Positions 32,303-40,462 of a DNA stretch of 41,541 nucleotides are shown in pieces (within the stretch, counting starts at the first letter, position 1; each line of letters begins with the position of its first letter). Under the pieces are notes generated by a model. That model ran no database searches, was not told where the DNA came from, and worked only from the letters and a program-made list of their open reading frames with translations. The DNA comes from an uncultured Eubacterium sp. Lineage in GTDB: Bacteria; Bacillota; Clostridia; Lachnospirales; Lachnospiraceae. The stretch spans positions 1 through 41,541 of the forward strand of contig CAJUIL010000034.1 in assembly GCA_910586225.1 (NCBI GenBank). Reading direction: 5' to 3'. The position numbers were made by a program, and so were the translations under genes.

Positions 32303-33100
32303 ATGATAGATGTATATATTTGTGAAGATAATCAGGAACAGAGAACGGTAATTGTACAGTATATTCGCTAGGCAATCCTGATTGAGGAATATGATATGGT
32401 GCTTAAATTAGAGTCAGAAGATCCTGAAAAGATTCTGGAAGCAGTAAAAGATTCTGAAAATATGGGACTCTATTTTTTGGACATCGAATTGAAGGCAAGC
32501 ATGAACGGTCTGGTACTTGCAAATAAAATCCGGGAATATGATTCTAGAGGGTTTATTATATTTATTACTTCTCATTCTGAAATGTCTTTTTTAACTTTTA
32601 AATACAAAGTGGAAGCACTTGATTTCATACTAAAAGACCATCCGCAGTACTTACAGCAGCAGATCTGTGAGTGTATGGAACATGTTGTACAAAAATACAG
32701 TAAGATTACACGCGGAAGTAGGAAAACAATTACGGTTATAAGGATTGAAACTGTAAATATGAACACTCTTGACCTGGTAAGGATTACAGGTATCCTACTG
32801 GATAATGCTATTGAAGCCTGCCAGGAATGCACCTCCCGCTGTATTGATTTTGGCATGATCAAAACAGATCAGAGCGTTATATTGGTTGTTCGAAATACCT
32901 ATATAAAAAAAGAGCTTGATTACAACAAACTGGGTATGCCAGGTATTACTTCCAAAGGAGAACGGCGGGGTATTGGACTGTATAATGTTAGATCTATGAT
33001 CAAAAAATATGATAATGTTATTATGGATACAGAATATGAGGATGAGTATTTTACACAATTAGTAGAAATATACGAAGAAAATCAGGCAAATTCACTCTAG
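32303..33100 (+). pseudogene. AgrA-receiver / AgrC-kinase fusion with in-frame amber codon
   Basis: GGGGAGTGATCAG precedes ATG 32303. The frame gives a LytTR-type response regulator receiver (MIDVYICEDNQEQ, phosphoacceptor in LYFLDIELKASMNG, FITSHSEMSFLTF), interrupted at codon 23 by TAG (32369-32371). After about 32755 the frame continues, not into a LytTR DNA-binding domain, but into the C-terminal ATPase of an AgrC-type kinase: ITGILLDNAIEACQE (N-box), MPGITSKGERRGIGLYNVRS (G box). The kinase sensor and phosphorylated His are absent. An internal deletion joining agrA to the end of agrC explains this. Without amber read-through, only a piece from 32396 could be made. Confidence 0.8.
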
Positions 33101-33454
33101 CCTTTCAGTAATCATCAATATGCGGATTATTTGCTGGTTTATATAAAATGTACGTTTGCGATATGTATCTGTGCTTAAGCGCAAATAACGAGGTTTGAAG
33201 GATACGTTTAAGAAAAAATACTGCCTTTGAAGATAAAACGATAGAAATAGTAAAATAATGTGATAATATAATAGCATCAAATCAACACAGGAACAAAAAT
33301 GAACATTAGCGTGGATATTTGGAAGCTATGAAAAGGAAAGTGGGTGATTCCATTGTGGAAAGAAAATGAAAAGTGCATATTTTAGCACTTAATAGCTGAA
33401 GAAATTATTTAAAAATGTAAGTAGGGGTTATTTTTTGTTAAGAGTAGAAGAAAA
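33101..33454. other. AT-rich intergenic stretch
   Basis: No gene seen. A small hairpin AAGTGC...GCACTT lies at about 33373-33392, before the secreted-protein gene. No strong promoter assigned. Confidence 0.5.
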
Positions 33455-34249
33455 ATGCGTAAGAAAATAATGATATTATTTATGAGTATTTGTTTGAGTT
33501 TTTCATTTGTATCTTTTGCAAATGCAAATGTAAGAACAGATGTAACAATGACGAATAACATGAAAGTAGACGATCATACACGCCAGAGAGTATTTGATGA
33601 ACTTCTGGAAGGAAAAATTTCAAATGAAGTTGATACGATTAAGGTGGCGTTAGAACAATATCAGGAACGTCTGGCTAGAAGAAGCCTGAGAATCGGGAAC
33701 AAAGACTCACAAATAGATGATAGTTTTTCGATCACACAGACAGTCGGAAGCGAACAGAATGAACAAGGAGAGCTAATCGAAGAGGTTGTAACAACAAATT
33801 TATTGGTTTTAGATGAAAATAATAATATTGCAAGAACTTCATCGTTTAATACAAGTGGCAATGGATATTTAAGTGAATATAGTATAGCAGCTTCTATGTC
33901 AGTAAGTGTAACCAGAAATACAAGCAATTTAACTGTTAGGTTTAATTCATTTCGAACAAGGTTGACATATGGATCGCCAATGACAGCAGGCAGTTTGGAA
34001 CAGACCTCATGGTATCAAAAGGATATTCTTGGTGCAACAAATGATAAAACACAGACATTTGCATATCCACAGGCAGGTAAAGATTATGTTTACATACCAA
34101 ATAATCTGGAAATGATCTCATATCAAAACTATGGAGAAAGAGTCTGCCGTTCCATAATTAATTGTGGTTCACGGTCAATGCTGTTGGGATATACATTCAG
34201 ACCTAGTTTGGCTTTCCCGGATGGAGAATGGGTAACACAATACTATTAA
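33455..34249 (+). CDS. Secreted protein of unknown function
   Basis: A 264-residue exported protein. The signal peptide covers about residues 1-25 (MRKKIMILFMSICLSFSFVS, cleavage near FANA). A charged helical part follows (about 40-80, FDELLEGKISNEVDTI), then a beta-rich, serine/threonine-rich domain (SVSVTRNTSNLTVRFNSFRT, LTYGSPMTAGSLEQTSWYQ) with two cysteines near the end (VCRSIINCGSR) that may pair. No anchor. The ribosome site is weak (AGAAG). It lies between the agr remnant and a lipoprotein gene and is followed by a hairpin terminator. No family recognised; an agr-linked exported effector is only a guess. Confidence 0.75.
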   Translation: MRKKIMILFMSICLSFSFVSFANANVRTDVTMTNNMKVDDHTRQRVFDELLEGKISNEVDTIKVALEQYQERLARRSLRIGNKDSQIDDSFSITQTVGSEQNEQGELIEEVVTTNLLVLDENNNIARTSSFNTSGNGYLSEYSIAASMSVSVTRNTSNLTVRFNSFRTRLTYGSPMTAGSLEQTSWYQKDILGATNDKTQTFAYPQAGKDYVYIPNNLEMISYQNYGERVCRSIINCGSRSMLLGYTFRPSLAFPDGEWVTQYY

Positions 34250-34263
34250 GAAAAATAGTTTAG

Positions 34264-34302
34264 GAAAGGCTGTCAAGCATTTATAAGGTTTAGCAGCCTT
34301 TC
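34264..34302 (+). terminator. Hairpin after the secreted-protein gene
   Basis: GAAAGGCTG pairs with CAGCCTTTC around a 21-base loop. The T tail is poor (TAATAAAG), so termination may be weak. Confidence 0.5.
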
Positions 34303-34349
34303 TAATAAAGAAAATTTAAACAAATATAATTTATGTTAGGAGGGATGGT

Positions 34350-35072
34350 ATGATTAAGAAAAGATTATTAGCAATCTTGCTGTTAGGTATGGTTTTTTTA
34401 TGTGCATGCACAAAGACAGAGAAAAAAGCGCAGGCGGAAAATCTGGAATTTCCGGGGCTGACTTGGGATATGACGCCAGAGGATGTTTTGAAAGCATTTC
34501 AGACTGCAAAAGAGGATACGGAGTTTTATGAGGAAAATGATCTTACAACAAGTTTTGGCATTACGGATATCGACGTGTTTGGACAACAGGCAGAACGCGT
34601 TTTCTTTTATTTTATCGATTACGCTACTCTAAGCAAAATGCCAGGACAGAAGAATTTGGAACAGCGGTTGTGCCGTATTATGGCATACTATCCGCAGGAT
34701 GCAGACCTGACTCCTGTGAAAGAGAAAGTAGAACAGGAATATGGTGCAACGGTTTCGGAATACTATCCTTTCAGCAGTACGATGGTTTCAGAAAATAACT
34801 GGATTATGAAACAGGAGGCGTTGAAAGAATCTGAATCGCTGCAATATTGGGGCAGCGGTATCCTTGGGGATGTCCTTTCAGAAAATAATCTTGAAACCGA
34901 TCTAACATACTGGAAAAACTGCCGGCGCGGATTGAATGAAGAAAACTGGAAATTTTTTAAAGATCATGCCAGAATGGTCTCTGTCATCCTTTCTGAGCAG
35001 GAGCTTGAACAAGGAAAAGGTGTGGAATGGGATGCGCATAATTTAGCTGTATATCAGGTTTTAAAGAAATAA
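34350..35072 (+). CDS. Lipoprotein of unknown function
   Basis: A 240-residue protein. MIKKRLLAILLLGMVFLCAC is a lipoprotein signal, with the modified cysteine at residue 18 or 20. The mature part starts with a charged linker, then FPGLTWDMTPEDVLKAF, a motif frequent in small secreted lipoproteins that judge their own 'TWGMT..EV' repeats, and a mixed alpha/beta domain. AGGAGGG lies upstream of the ATG. It is followed by a bidirectional terminator. Function unknown. Confidence 0.75.
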   Translation: MIKKRLLAILLLGMVFLCACTKTEKKAQAENLEFPGLTWDMTPEDVLKAFQTAKEDTEFYEENDLTTSFGITDIDVFGQQAERVFFYFIDYATLSKMPGQKNLEQRLCRIMAYYPQDADLTPVKEKVEQEYGATVSEYYPFSSTMVSENNWIMKQEALKESESLQYWGSGILGDVLSENNLETDLTYWKNCRRGLNEENWKFFKDHARMVSVILSEQELEQGKGVEWDAHNLAVYQVLKK

Positions 35073-35148
35073 AAGTAACATGGACTTTCCTTTCAGCAGC
35101 TTTAGAATAATTATATTAAGAGTCTTTCTTGAACAGTTTTATGAATAT

Positions 35149-35192
35149 AAAATCGCTGTAAATGCCAGTATAAAGGGTTTACAGCGATTTTT
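35149..35192. terminator. Bidirectional terminator
   Basis: AAAATCGCTGTAAA pairs with TTTACAGCGATTTT, with As on the left and Ts on the right, so it serves both the lipoprotein gene (plus) and the transposase remnant (minus), whose stop codon it touches. Confidence 0.8.
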
Positions 35193-35790
35193 AGTCTGTT
35201 TTGAACCCGCTGTCGGCATGGAGGTTGTCTGTCATTGTTTCCCTTTTATATAGAGGCATGAATCCGTGGTATTCTATATCTGTAAGATTCATTTCTAGTT
35301 TCAAGGTTTTCTTCACATGGATACTTTGTGTCCAGATTCTTTTCTAGAATCCGGTATACCAGCAGGTTAAGAAAAATGTAATGAAATGTGCGGTGGTCTG
35401 GTTTTTGTGCTGTAAATAGACAGGGCGTGCTGAAAGATCTGTTTTCATTGTGCAGTAAATAAAATTGTCATGCCCGAATTTTTGCAGGATCTTCTTTTCC
35501 AAAGGTTTCAGAGACGTCTGCTTATTGCAGCTGTTTGGAAAGAGTGGGAAGACAGCAGGATACCGCCTCTATCTGCAGACAGCCACATCTGGATGATCGG
35601 ATCTGGACGGTGTTCTTTGCTCGTGCCATATTTTTTATCTCCGTCCTCCTGCTCGATTTCAAAAAATAATTTGTACAATCATAGTAGAGGATACGATCAC
35701 TTTTTTTCGAAGAAAAAGCTGTTAGGTCATAATGCCGTCCCTGTAATTTGACAAAAAATGAAAGGGACGGTACGGCGAGGACATCATGGA
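35191..35790 (-). pseudogene. IS1634-like (IS4 superfamily) transposase remnant
   Basis: Minus-strand frames, read in pieces, give a DDE transposase: LQGRHYDLTAF, DRILYYDCTNYFFEIEQEDG with the aspartate region, KKYGTSKEHRPDPIIQMWLS, then after a frameshift TSLKPLEKKILQKFGHDNFI, then LSARPVYLQHKNQTTAHFIT with the region of the glutamate domain, and NLTDIEYHGFMPLYKR...LHADSGFKTD ending at 35191. Whole stretches of the catalytic core are missing and at least two frameshifts exist. No terminal inverted repeats or target duplication were identified. The left end coincides with the terminator at 35149. Confidence 0.75.
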
Positions 35791-35862
35791 AGAAGGGATA
35801 ACATTATAATCCAATTACATTGTAAATTATAACAATTTATTACAAAAATTTTGAATAAAGAA

Positions 35863-35891
35863 TTGATTTTTACAAATAAGAGTGTTATAAT
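35863..35891 (+). promoter_or_regulatory. Promoter of the restriction-modification operon
   Basis: TTGATT (35863-35868), a 17-base spacer and consensus TATAAT (35886-35891). Transcription would begin about 35898, giving a leader of about 180 bases before ATG 36077. Confidence 0.7.
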
Positions 35892-35902
35892 TCAACTCAG
35901 GG

Positions 35903-35985
35903 AAATATCAGATTCATGGCAGCCAAGAAATGAACGGTTTTTACTAAAGATAAGAGGCTGTCGGATCTGATATTTTTCTTTTTGC
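35903..35985 (+). promoter_or_regulatory. Leader hairpin with T tail, possible attenuator
   Basis: AAATATCAGAT and GGCAGCC on the left pair with GGCTGTC and ATCTGATATTT on the right, followed by TTTTTCTTTTT. It begins about five bases after the expected start site and ends about 90 bases before the restriction-modification gene. It could stop most transcripts or make a short RNA. Confidence 0.55.
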
Positions 35986-36076
35986 GGTTGTGTAGGCGGA
36001 GTGGCTGCAAGTGACGGGATAGGACACGGAAATGGATCGGCATAACGAGAAATGACGTTTCATGGAGGAAGTGAAA

Positions 36077-38125
36077 ATGGGGAAAAATAAAATACAGTCT
36101 GTTGAACCGATGATTGCGGACAGAGCGAATGGCTGGCTCAAAGCATATGGCTTGGATTATAAGCTGGAACAAGAGACTTTAAATACAGAAATAGATACAG
36201 CGCTTTATGAATATTTTTCAAAAAGCGGCGGGAAGGGCGGGAACAGACCTGACGTGAAAATACTGCTGCGGGATAAGGAGCAGGCTTTTTATCCGGTTCT
36301 GATCGAGTATAAGGGTTACAAGGATAAGCTGGTCAAGCTGGACGCAAATGGGCAGGTTGATAACCGAACGGCAAAGAATGAGCCAAATCTGAATAATATC
36401 AAAGCCTACGCGGTGAATGGCGCTATCCATTATGCGAATGCATTGCTTCATTATACAAGCTATACGGATATTATTGCAATCGGTATGACAGGTTATAAAA
36501 ATGAAGAAGGAAATATCGAACACGAGATCGGCGTTTATTATGTATCAAAGAAAAATTTAGGTGTTGGGCAGAAGGTGGATGAATACATAGATTTCTCTTT
36601 TTTGAAAAAAAGCAATTTTGATGGATTTGTCGAAAAAGTGAAAGCCCTTTCGCTGCCACAGGAGAAAATAGAAAAGCTGCAAGAAAAGCGGGAACGGGAA
36701 ATTGATGCGAGTCTGGTAAGGATCAATAATGATATTTACCAAAATGAAAAGGGATTGGGTGAAAACGACAGGGTTTATCTTGTTGCGGCTTCGATCATAG
36801 CTACGATCGGAGTTCCTGGAGAAGTGTCCCCGCTTGAAAAATCTGAGCTAAAATCTTCGACAGAGCTGGGCAATACAGATGGCGAGATCCTGGTCAGAAA
36901 AATCCGGGCGTTTTTGAATGCAAAGAAATTGTTGCCGGAGAAAAAAGAGATGATCATCAGAACGCTCCAAAATACATTGACGACAGATAATATTAATAAG
37001 GTAGAAAATGGGGAAAGCCAGCTGAAAAGGGTATTTACAAAAATTGTTGACGACCTGGGCATTTATTATAAAATCGGGCTGACGACGGATTTTACGGGTA
37101 AGCTGTTCAACGAAATGTACAGTTGGCTTGGTTTTACACAGGATAAGCTGAATGACGTCGTTCTGACACCGTCTTATGTGGCGACGCTGCTGGTAAAGCT
37201 TGCAAGAGTAGATAAGGATTCTTACGTTTGGGATTTTGCAACAGGGTCGGCGGGACTGCTTGTTGCGGCTATGAACGAAATGCTGATCGATGCGAAGAAT
37301 CGGATACCGTCACCAGAACAGCTGGCGATAAAGTCGGCGGAAATAAAGGCGGAGCAGCTGCTTGGATTGGAGATCTTATCTAATATCTATATGCTTGCTA
37401 TTTTAAATATGATCTTGATGGGGGATGGAAGCTCCAATATTTTGAACAAAGACTCGCTAAAGGATTTTAACGGAAATTATGGATTCAGCAAAGAAAATAA
37501 AAAATTTCCGGCGACTGCATTTGTCCTGAATCCGCCTTATTCTGCACCTGGAAACGGAATGGTCTTTGTAGATAAGGCGCTTCGCATGATGGATCGGGGT
37601 TATGCGGCGGTCATCGTACAAAATTCGGCAGGCTCTGGCAAGGCGGTTTCGTATAATAAGCAAATATTAAAGCATTCTACGCTGTTAGCAAGTATTAAGA
37701 TGCCAGTAGATTTGTTTGCTGGGAAGTCAAGTGTGCAGACGAATATTTATGTGTTCCGGGTCGGTGAGGCGCATCAGTCGGATGATATTGTGAAATTTAT
37801 TGATTTTTCGAATGATGGATATACAAGAACCAACCGCAAAAAGGCAAGCTCAAATCTGAAAGATACTGATCGGGCAAAGGAACGCTATCAGGAGTTGGTT
37901 GACATTGTTCGTTTCGGAAAGGACAAGCTGCGTATTTTTACAGAAAAAGAATACTATGAGGGGAAGATTGACCCTGACAACGGCGCCGACTGGAACCAGT
38001 CATCGCCGGTGGACACTAAGCCGACGCTGGACGACCTTAAGAAAACCGTCAGCGATTATCTTACATGGGAAATAGCGGAGCTGCTCAAAAAATGGGAGGG
38101 AGAAAACAACTGCCTGGGAAAATAA
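36077..38125 (+). CDS. BcgI-like fused restriction endonuclease/adenine methyltransferase subunit
   Basis: A 682-residue protein. An N-terminal PD-(D/E)XK nuclease motif is visible: RPDVKILL (D59) and VLIEYKGYKDK (E77, K79). A helical connector leads to an N6-adenine methyltransferase core with motif I WDFATGSAGLLVA (near 386) and motif IV LNPPYS (N485). This nuclease-plus-methyltransferase chain beside a separate specificity subunit is the plan of BcgI (type IIB; A subunit about 637 residues). Plain type I HsdM proteins lack the N-terminal nuclease, and no hsdR gene is present. ATG 36077 follows GGAGGAAG; 36062 is less likely. It overlaps the specificity gene. Confidence 0.85.
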   Translation: MGKNKIQSVEPMIADRANGWLKAYGLDYKLEQETLNTEIDTALYEYFSKSGGKGGNRPDVKILLRDKEQAFYPVLIEYKGYKDKLVKLDANGQVDNRTAKNEPNLNNIKAYAVNGAIHYANALLHYTSYTDIIAIGMTGYKNEEGNIEHEIGVYYVSKKNLGVGQKVDEYIDFSFLKKSNFDGFVEKVKALSLPQEKIEKLQEKREREIDASLVRINNDIYQNEKGLGENDRVYLVAASIIATIGVPGEVSPLEKSELKSSTELGNTDGEILVRKIRAFLNAKKLLPEKKEMIIRTLQNTLTTDNINKVENGESQLKRVFTKIVDDLGIYYKIGLTTDFTGKLFNEMYSWLGFTQDKLNDVVLTPSYVATLLVKLARVDKDSYVWDFATGSAGLLVAAMNEMLIDAKNRIPSPEQLAIKSAEIKAEQLLGLEILSNIYMLAILNMILMGDGSSNILNKDSLKDFNGNYGFSKENKKFPATAFVLNPPYSAPGNGMVFVDKALRMMDRGYAAVIVQNSAGSGKAVSYNKQILKHSTLLASIKMPVDLFAGKSSVQTNIYVFRVGEAHQSDDIVKFIDFSNDGYTRTNRKKASSNLKDTDRAKERYQELVDIVRFGKDKLRIFTEKEYYEGKIDPDNGADWNQSSPVDTKPTLDDLKKTVSDYLTWEIAELLKKWEGENNCLGK

Positions 38126-39246
38126 GTGCCTCACTCAATGAGAGGATGGACCAAGTTGAGTGGGGCGAATTTGAAGTTGGCAGTGTATTCCGTGTCGTAT
38201 CATCAAAGAAAAAATTTGATGCTAATAAAGTAAAGATCAGCAGCAGCGGCAAATTTCCGTATATTGTGAGAATGAGTGCAAGCAACGGGCAAAAAGGATT
38301 TTTGAACGAAGACGAAAAGTTTTTGAACGAGGGCAATACCATTTCCTTCGGGCAGGATACCGCTACGGTGTTTTATCAGGAAAAGCCTTATTTTACTGGG
38401 GATAAGATCAAGATCTTAAAGCCTCTGTATAAAGAGTTTAACAAAAAGAATGCTCCGGTTATCCTTGCGGCATTGCAAAAAGCATTCGGCTCTTTTTCCT
38501 GGGGCAGATCCAGCTTTCATGTCAGTAGGATAGAAAAGCAAAAAATGCTGCTGCCTGTTACGGCGGAGAAGGATATAGACTTTGCTTTTATGGAATGCTT
38601 TGTGGCCGAGCTGGAGAAGGAACGGATAGAAAAGCTTTCCAGTTATTTAAAGATGCATGGATTTGAGCGTTACGAGTTATCGGATAAGGAGAAGCAGGCG
38701 CTTAAAGAGTACGATCATATGACGTGGAGGACTTACCGTCTAGAAGCTTTATTCGGCAAATCCACGCGTGGGAGAAGGCTGAAAAGTGCGGATAGGGTTG
38801 CGGGTACGCTGCCGTTTGCTACAGCGGGGGAGGCAAATGAGGGAATTTCGGATTTTATCGGGAATCGGGTGCATATTTTTTCAAAGAATACGACTACGAT
38901 AGATATGTTTGGTTCGGCGAAATACAGAAATTATGATTATGGAGGAGATGATCATATTGCGGTTGTACATACGGAAAATCTGTCCCAAAATGCTGCGATC
39001 TTTGTAACTGCCGCGATCCACAAGGCATCGCATAACGGGCAGTTCCATTATGGCAGAAATTTTTATTCTAAAGATGCGGATGAGTTGCAGATTTCTTTGC
39101 CGGAAAAGGATGGGGAACCGGATTTTGAAAGGATGGATGCAGTGATGTCTGCGGTGCACAAGCTTGTGTTCAGAAATGTCATTGTTTATATGGATGAGAG
39201 GACGGATGCGGCTAAAGGAGATGGAGATAAGGCGAAGCTCTATTGA
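38092..39246 (+). CDS. Restriction-modification specificity subunit (BcgI B-like)
   Basis: A roughly 384-residue DNA-recognition subunit with two target-recognition halves: residues about 1-185 (FEVGSVFRVVSSKKKF, FPYIVRMSASNGQKGFL, SFGQDTATVFYQ) and about 200-370 (YRLEALFGKSTRGRRL, LPFATAGEANEGISDFI, HIFSKNTTTIDMFGSA). A helical spacer lies between (FVAELEKERIEKLSSYLKMH). Each half should read one part of a split site. The start is uncertain: 38092 overlaps the methyltransferase gene by 34 bases; 38065 and 38146 are in frame. It completes a two-gene system; the target sequence cannot be predicted. Confidence 0.82.
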   Translation: MGGRKQLPGKISASLNERMDQVEWGEFEVGSVFRVVSSKKKFDANKVKISSSGKFPYIVRMSASNGQKGFLNEDEKFLNEGNTISFGQDTATVFYQEKPYFTGDKIKILKPLYKEFNKKNAPVILAALQKAFGSFSWGRSSFHVSRIEKQKMLLPVTAEKDIDFAFMECFVAELEKERIEKLSSYLKMHGFERYELSDKEKQALKEYDHMTWRTYRLEALFGKSTRGRRLKSADRVAGTLPFATAGEANEGISDFIGNRVHIFSKNTTTIDMFGSAKYRNYDYGGDDHIAVVHTENLSQNAAIFVTAAIHKASHNGQFHYGRNFYSKDADELQISLPEKDGEPDFERMDAVMSAVHKLVFRNVIVYMDERTDAAKGDGDKAKLY

Positions 39247-40462
39247 AAGAAGGGTGATAATAGGACGCTTTGTGTGGAACGCTGGTGTATGTTTGGCGTT
39301 TTGCACAAAGCATATAGAAAACACCCCATATAAATGCAGTGTGATGGCAATCATACAAGGTGTTTATACTATGAAAACAAAGTTAAAGATATACAAAAAT
39401 GGAATAACTGAAACAGGTTTATTGGCAAAATCGGTATCAACTTTTTTGTTCCAGTAACGTATGTACTATGTATATCTCAGTTATTATATTACAACAAGTT
39501 TACGAAAAATGCAAGTACTAAAATGAAAAAAATATTTTTGCTTTATTTAAAATGAAAAAAGGAGCAGTTAGATGTATTTTTGTTGTTTTGCTTTCATACG
39601 TTAAACTGGTGTCTAAAGTGGATTAGATTACTTTATTGATATGCATTTTGTCCTGGCCAGGTAGCGAGCAGGCAACGATCATCTTTGGGTGTAGGGAATG
39701 GGAGTTTTAACATCAGAAATTTGATTCCAAGGGTGTTGGATTTTATCAGTTCATGATCCCGCACATCGGATGTTGGATTATTACTATTTAGGAAGTGATG
39801 TGATGGATAGTAGTTTCTGACAGCTCAAAAGTTGGTGCTGTATTAAATGTTTACTATGATGGGGATAAACATGGGATTGATCAGACATCAAGCAAAACTA
39901 ACAACAGCAAGAAAGCAGTCGTATATAACTTGCTTTTTGCTCAATATAAATATAAACGCTGCATTGCTGTGAATGAGAACTTTATTAGAAATAAAAATAT
40001 CAATGCTTAACAACATAATAATTTGACGAATTTTACAGATACTTGATTTTTTTAAATGAAAAAAATAGCATATTTTACAAATTACAACAATAAGCAGATC
40101 TAATAACTGATAATTATCTGCAAAAATCATTCTGTTTTAAACTACGACTTGTTTTGACCAATGTATCTTTTACTTGACATTTTTTGCATGATAGGGCAAA
40201 ATATAAATGCAACGCGCCATTGTTAGTAATATAACCGTGTTGACACTCTAAAGGTCCGAGGTACAAGATTGATCAGAACAGCTGCTCCGACAATACGTTT
40301 ACTTCCTGAATATATCTTACAGCTCTGATTGTAAAACATAGAGCGATCCGTAATATCCATTATAAGGCATCCTTTTCCATTCCGTTTTTGCCGCATCTTT
40401 ATCTATCACGTTATTCTTTATTTATTTATCTATTCATTCTTATTTAGAAAGGATTTACGCCT
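39247..40462. other. 1.2-kb AT-rich region with little coding potential
   Basis: No convincing intact gene. It contains a frame of 67 codons without a start (39807-40010), AAACACC/GGTGTTT pairing at about 39328-39366, and long T/A runs. It looks like eroded DNA between the restriction system and the Rpn gene. Confidence 0.5.
39807..40010 (+). pseudogene. Possible protein remnant of unknown family
   Basis: Open from a TGA at 39801-39803 to TAA at 40008-40010: VVSDSSKVGAVLNVYYDGDK, then HGIDQTSSKTNNSKKAVVY. The composition looks protein-like, but there is no start codon, ribosome site or known family. It may be the end of a secreted protein. Confidence 0.3.

Noticed and set aside
35470..35751. 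93-codon plus-strand frame
   Set aside because: It is antisense to the transposase remnant, whose minus-strand translation matches a known family.
36077..39246. Classical type I hsdM-hsdS reading
   Set aside because: The N-terminal nuclease motif in the first subunit and the lack of hsdR favour a BcgI-like system; type I remains the fallback if the motif is not real.
39164..39457. 97-codon plus-strand frame
   Set aside because: It starts inside the specificity gene in another frame and runs into AT-rich DNA; no family or ribosome site.
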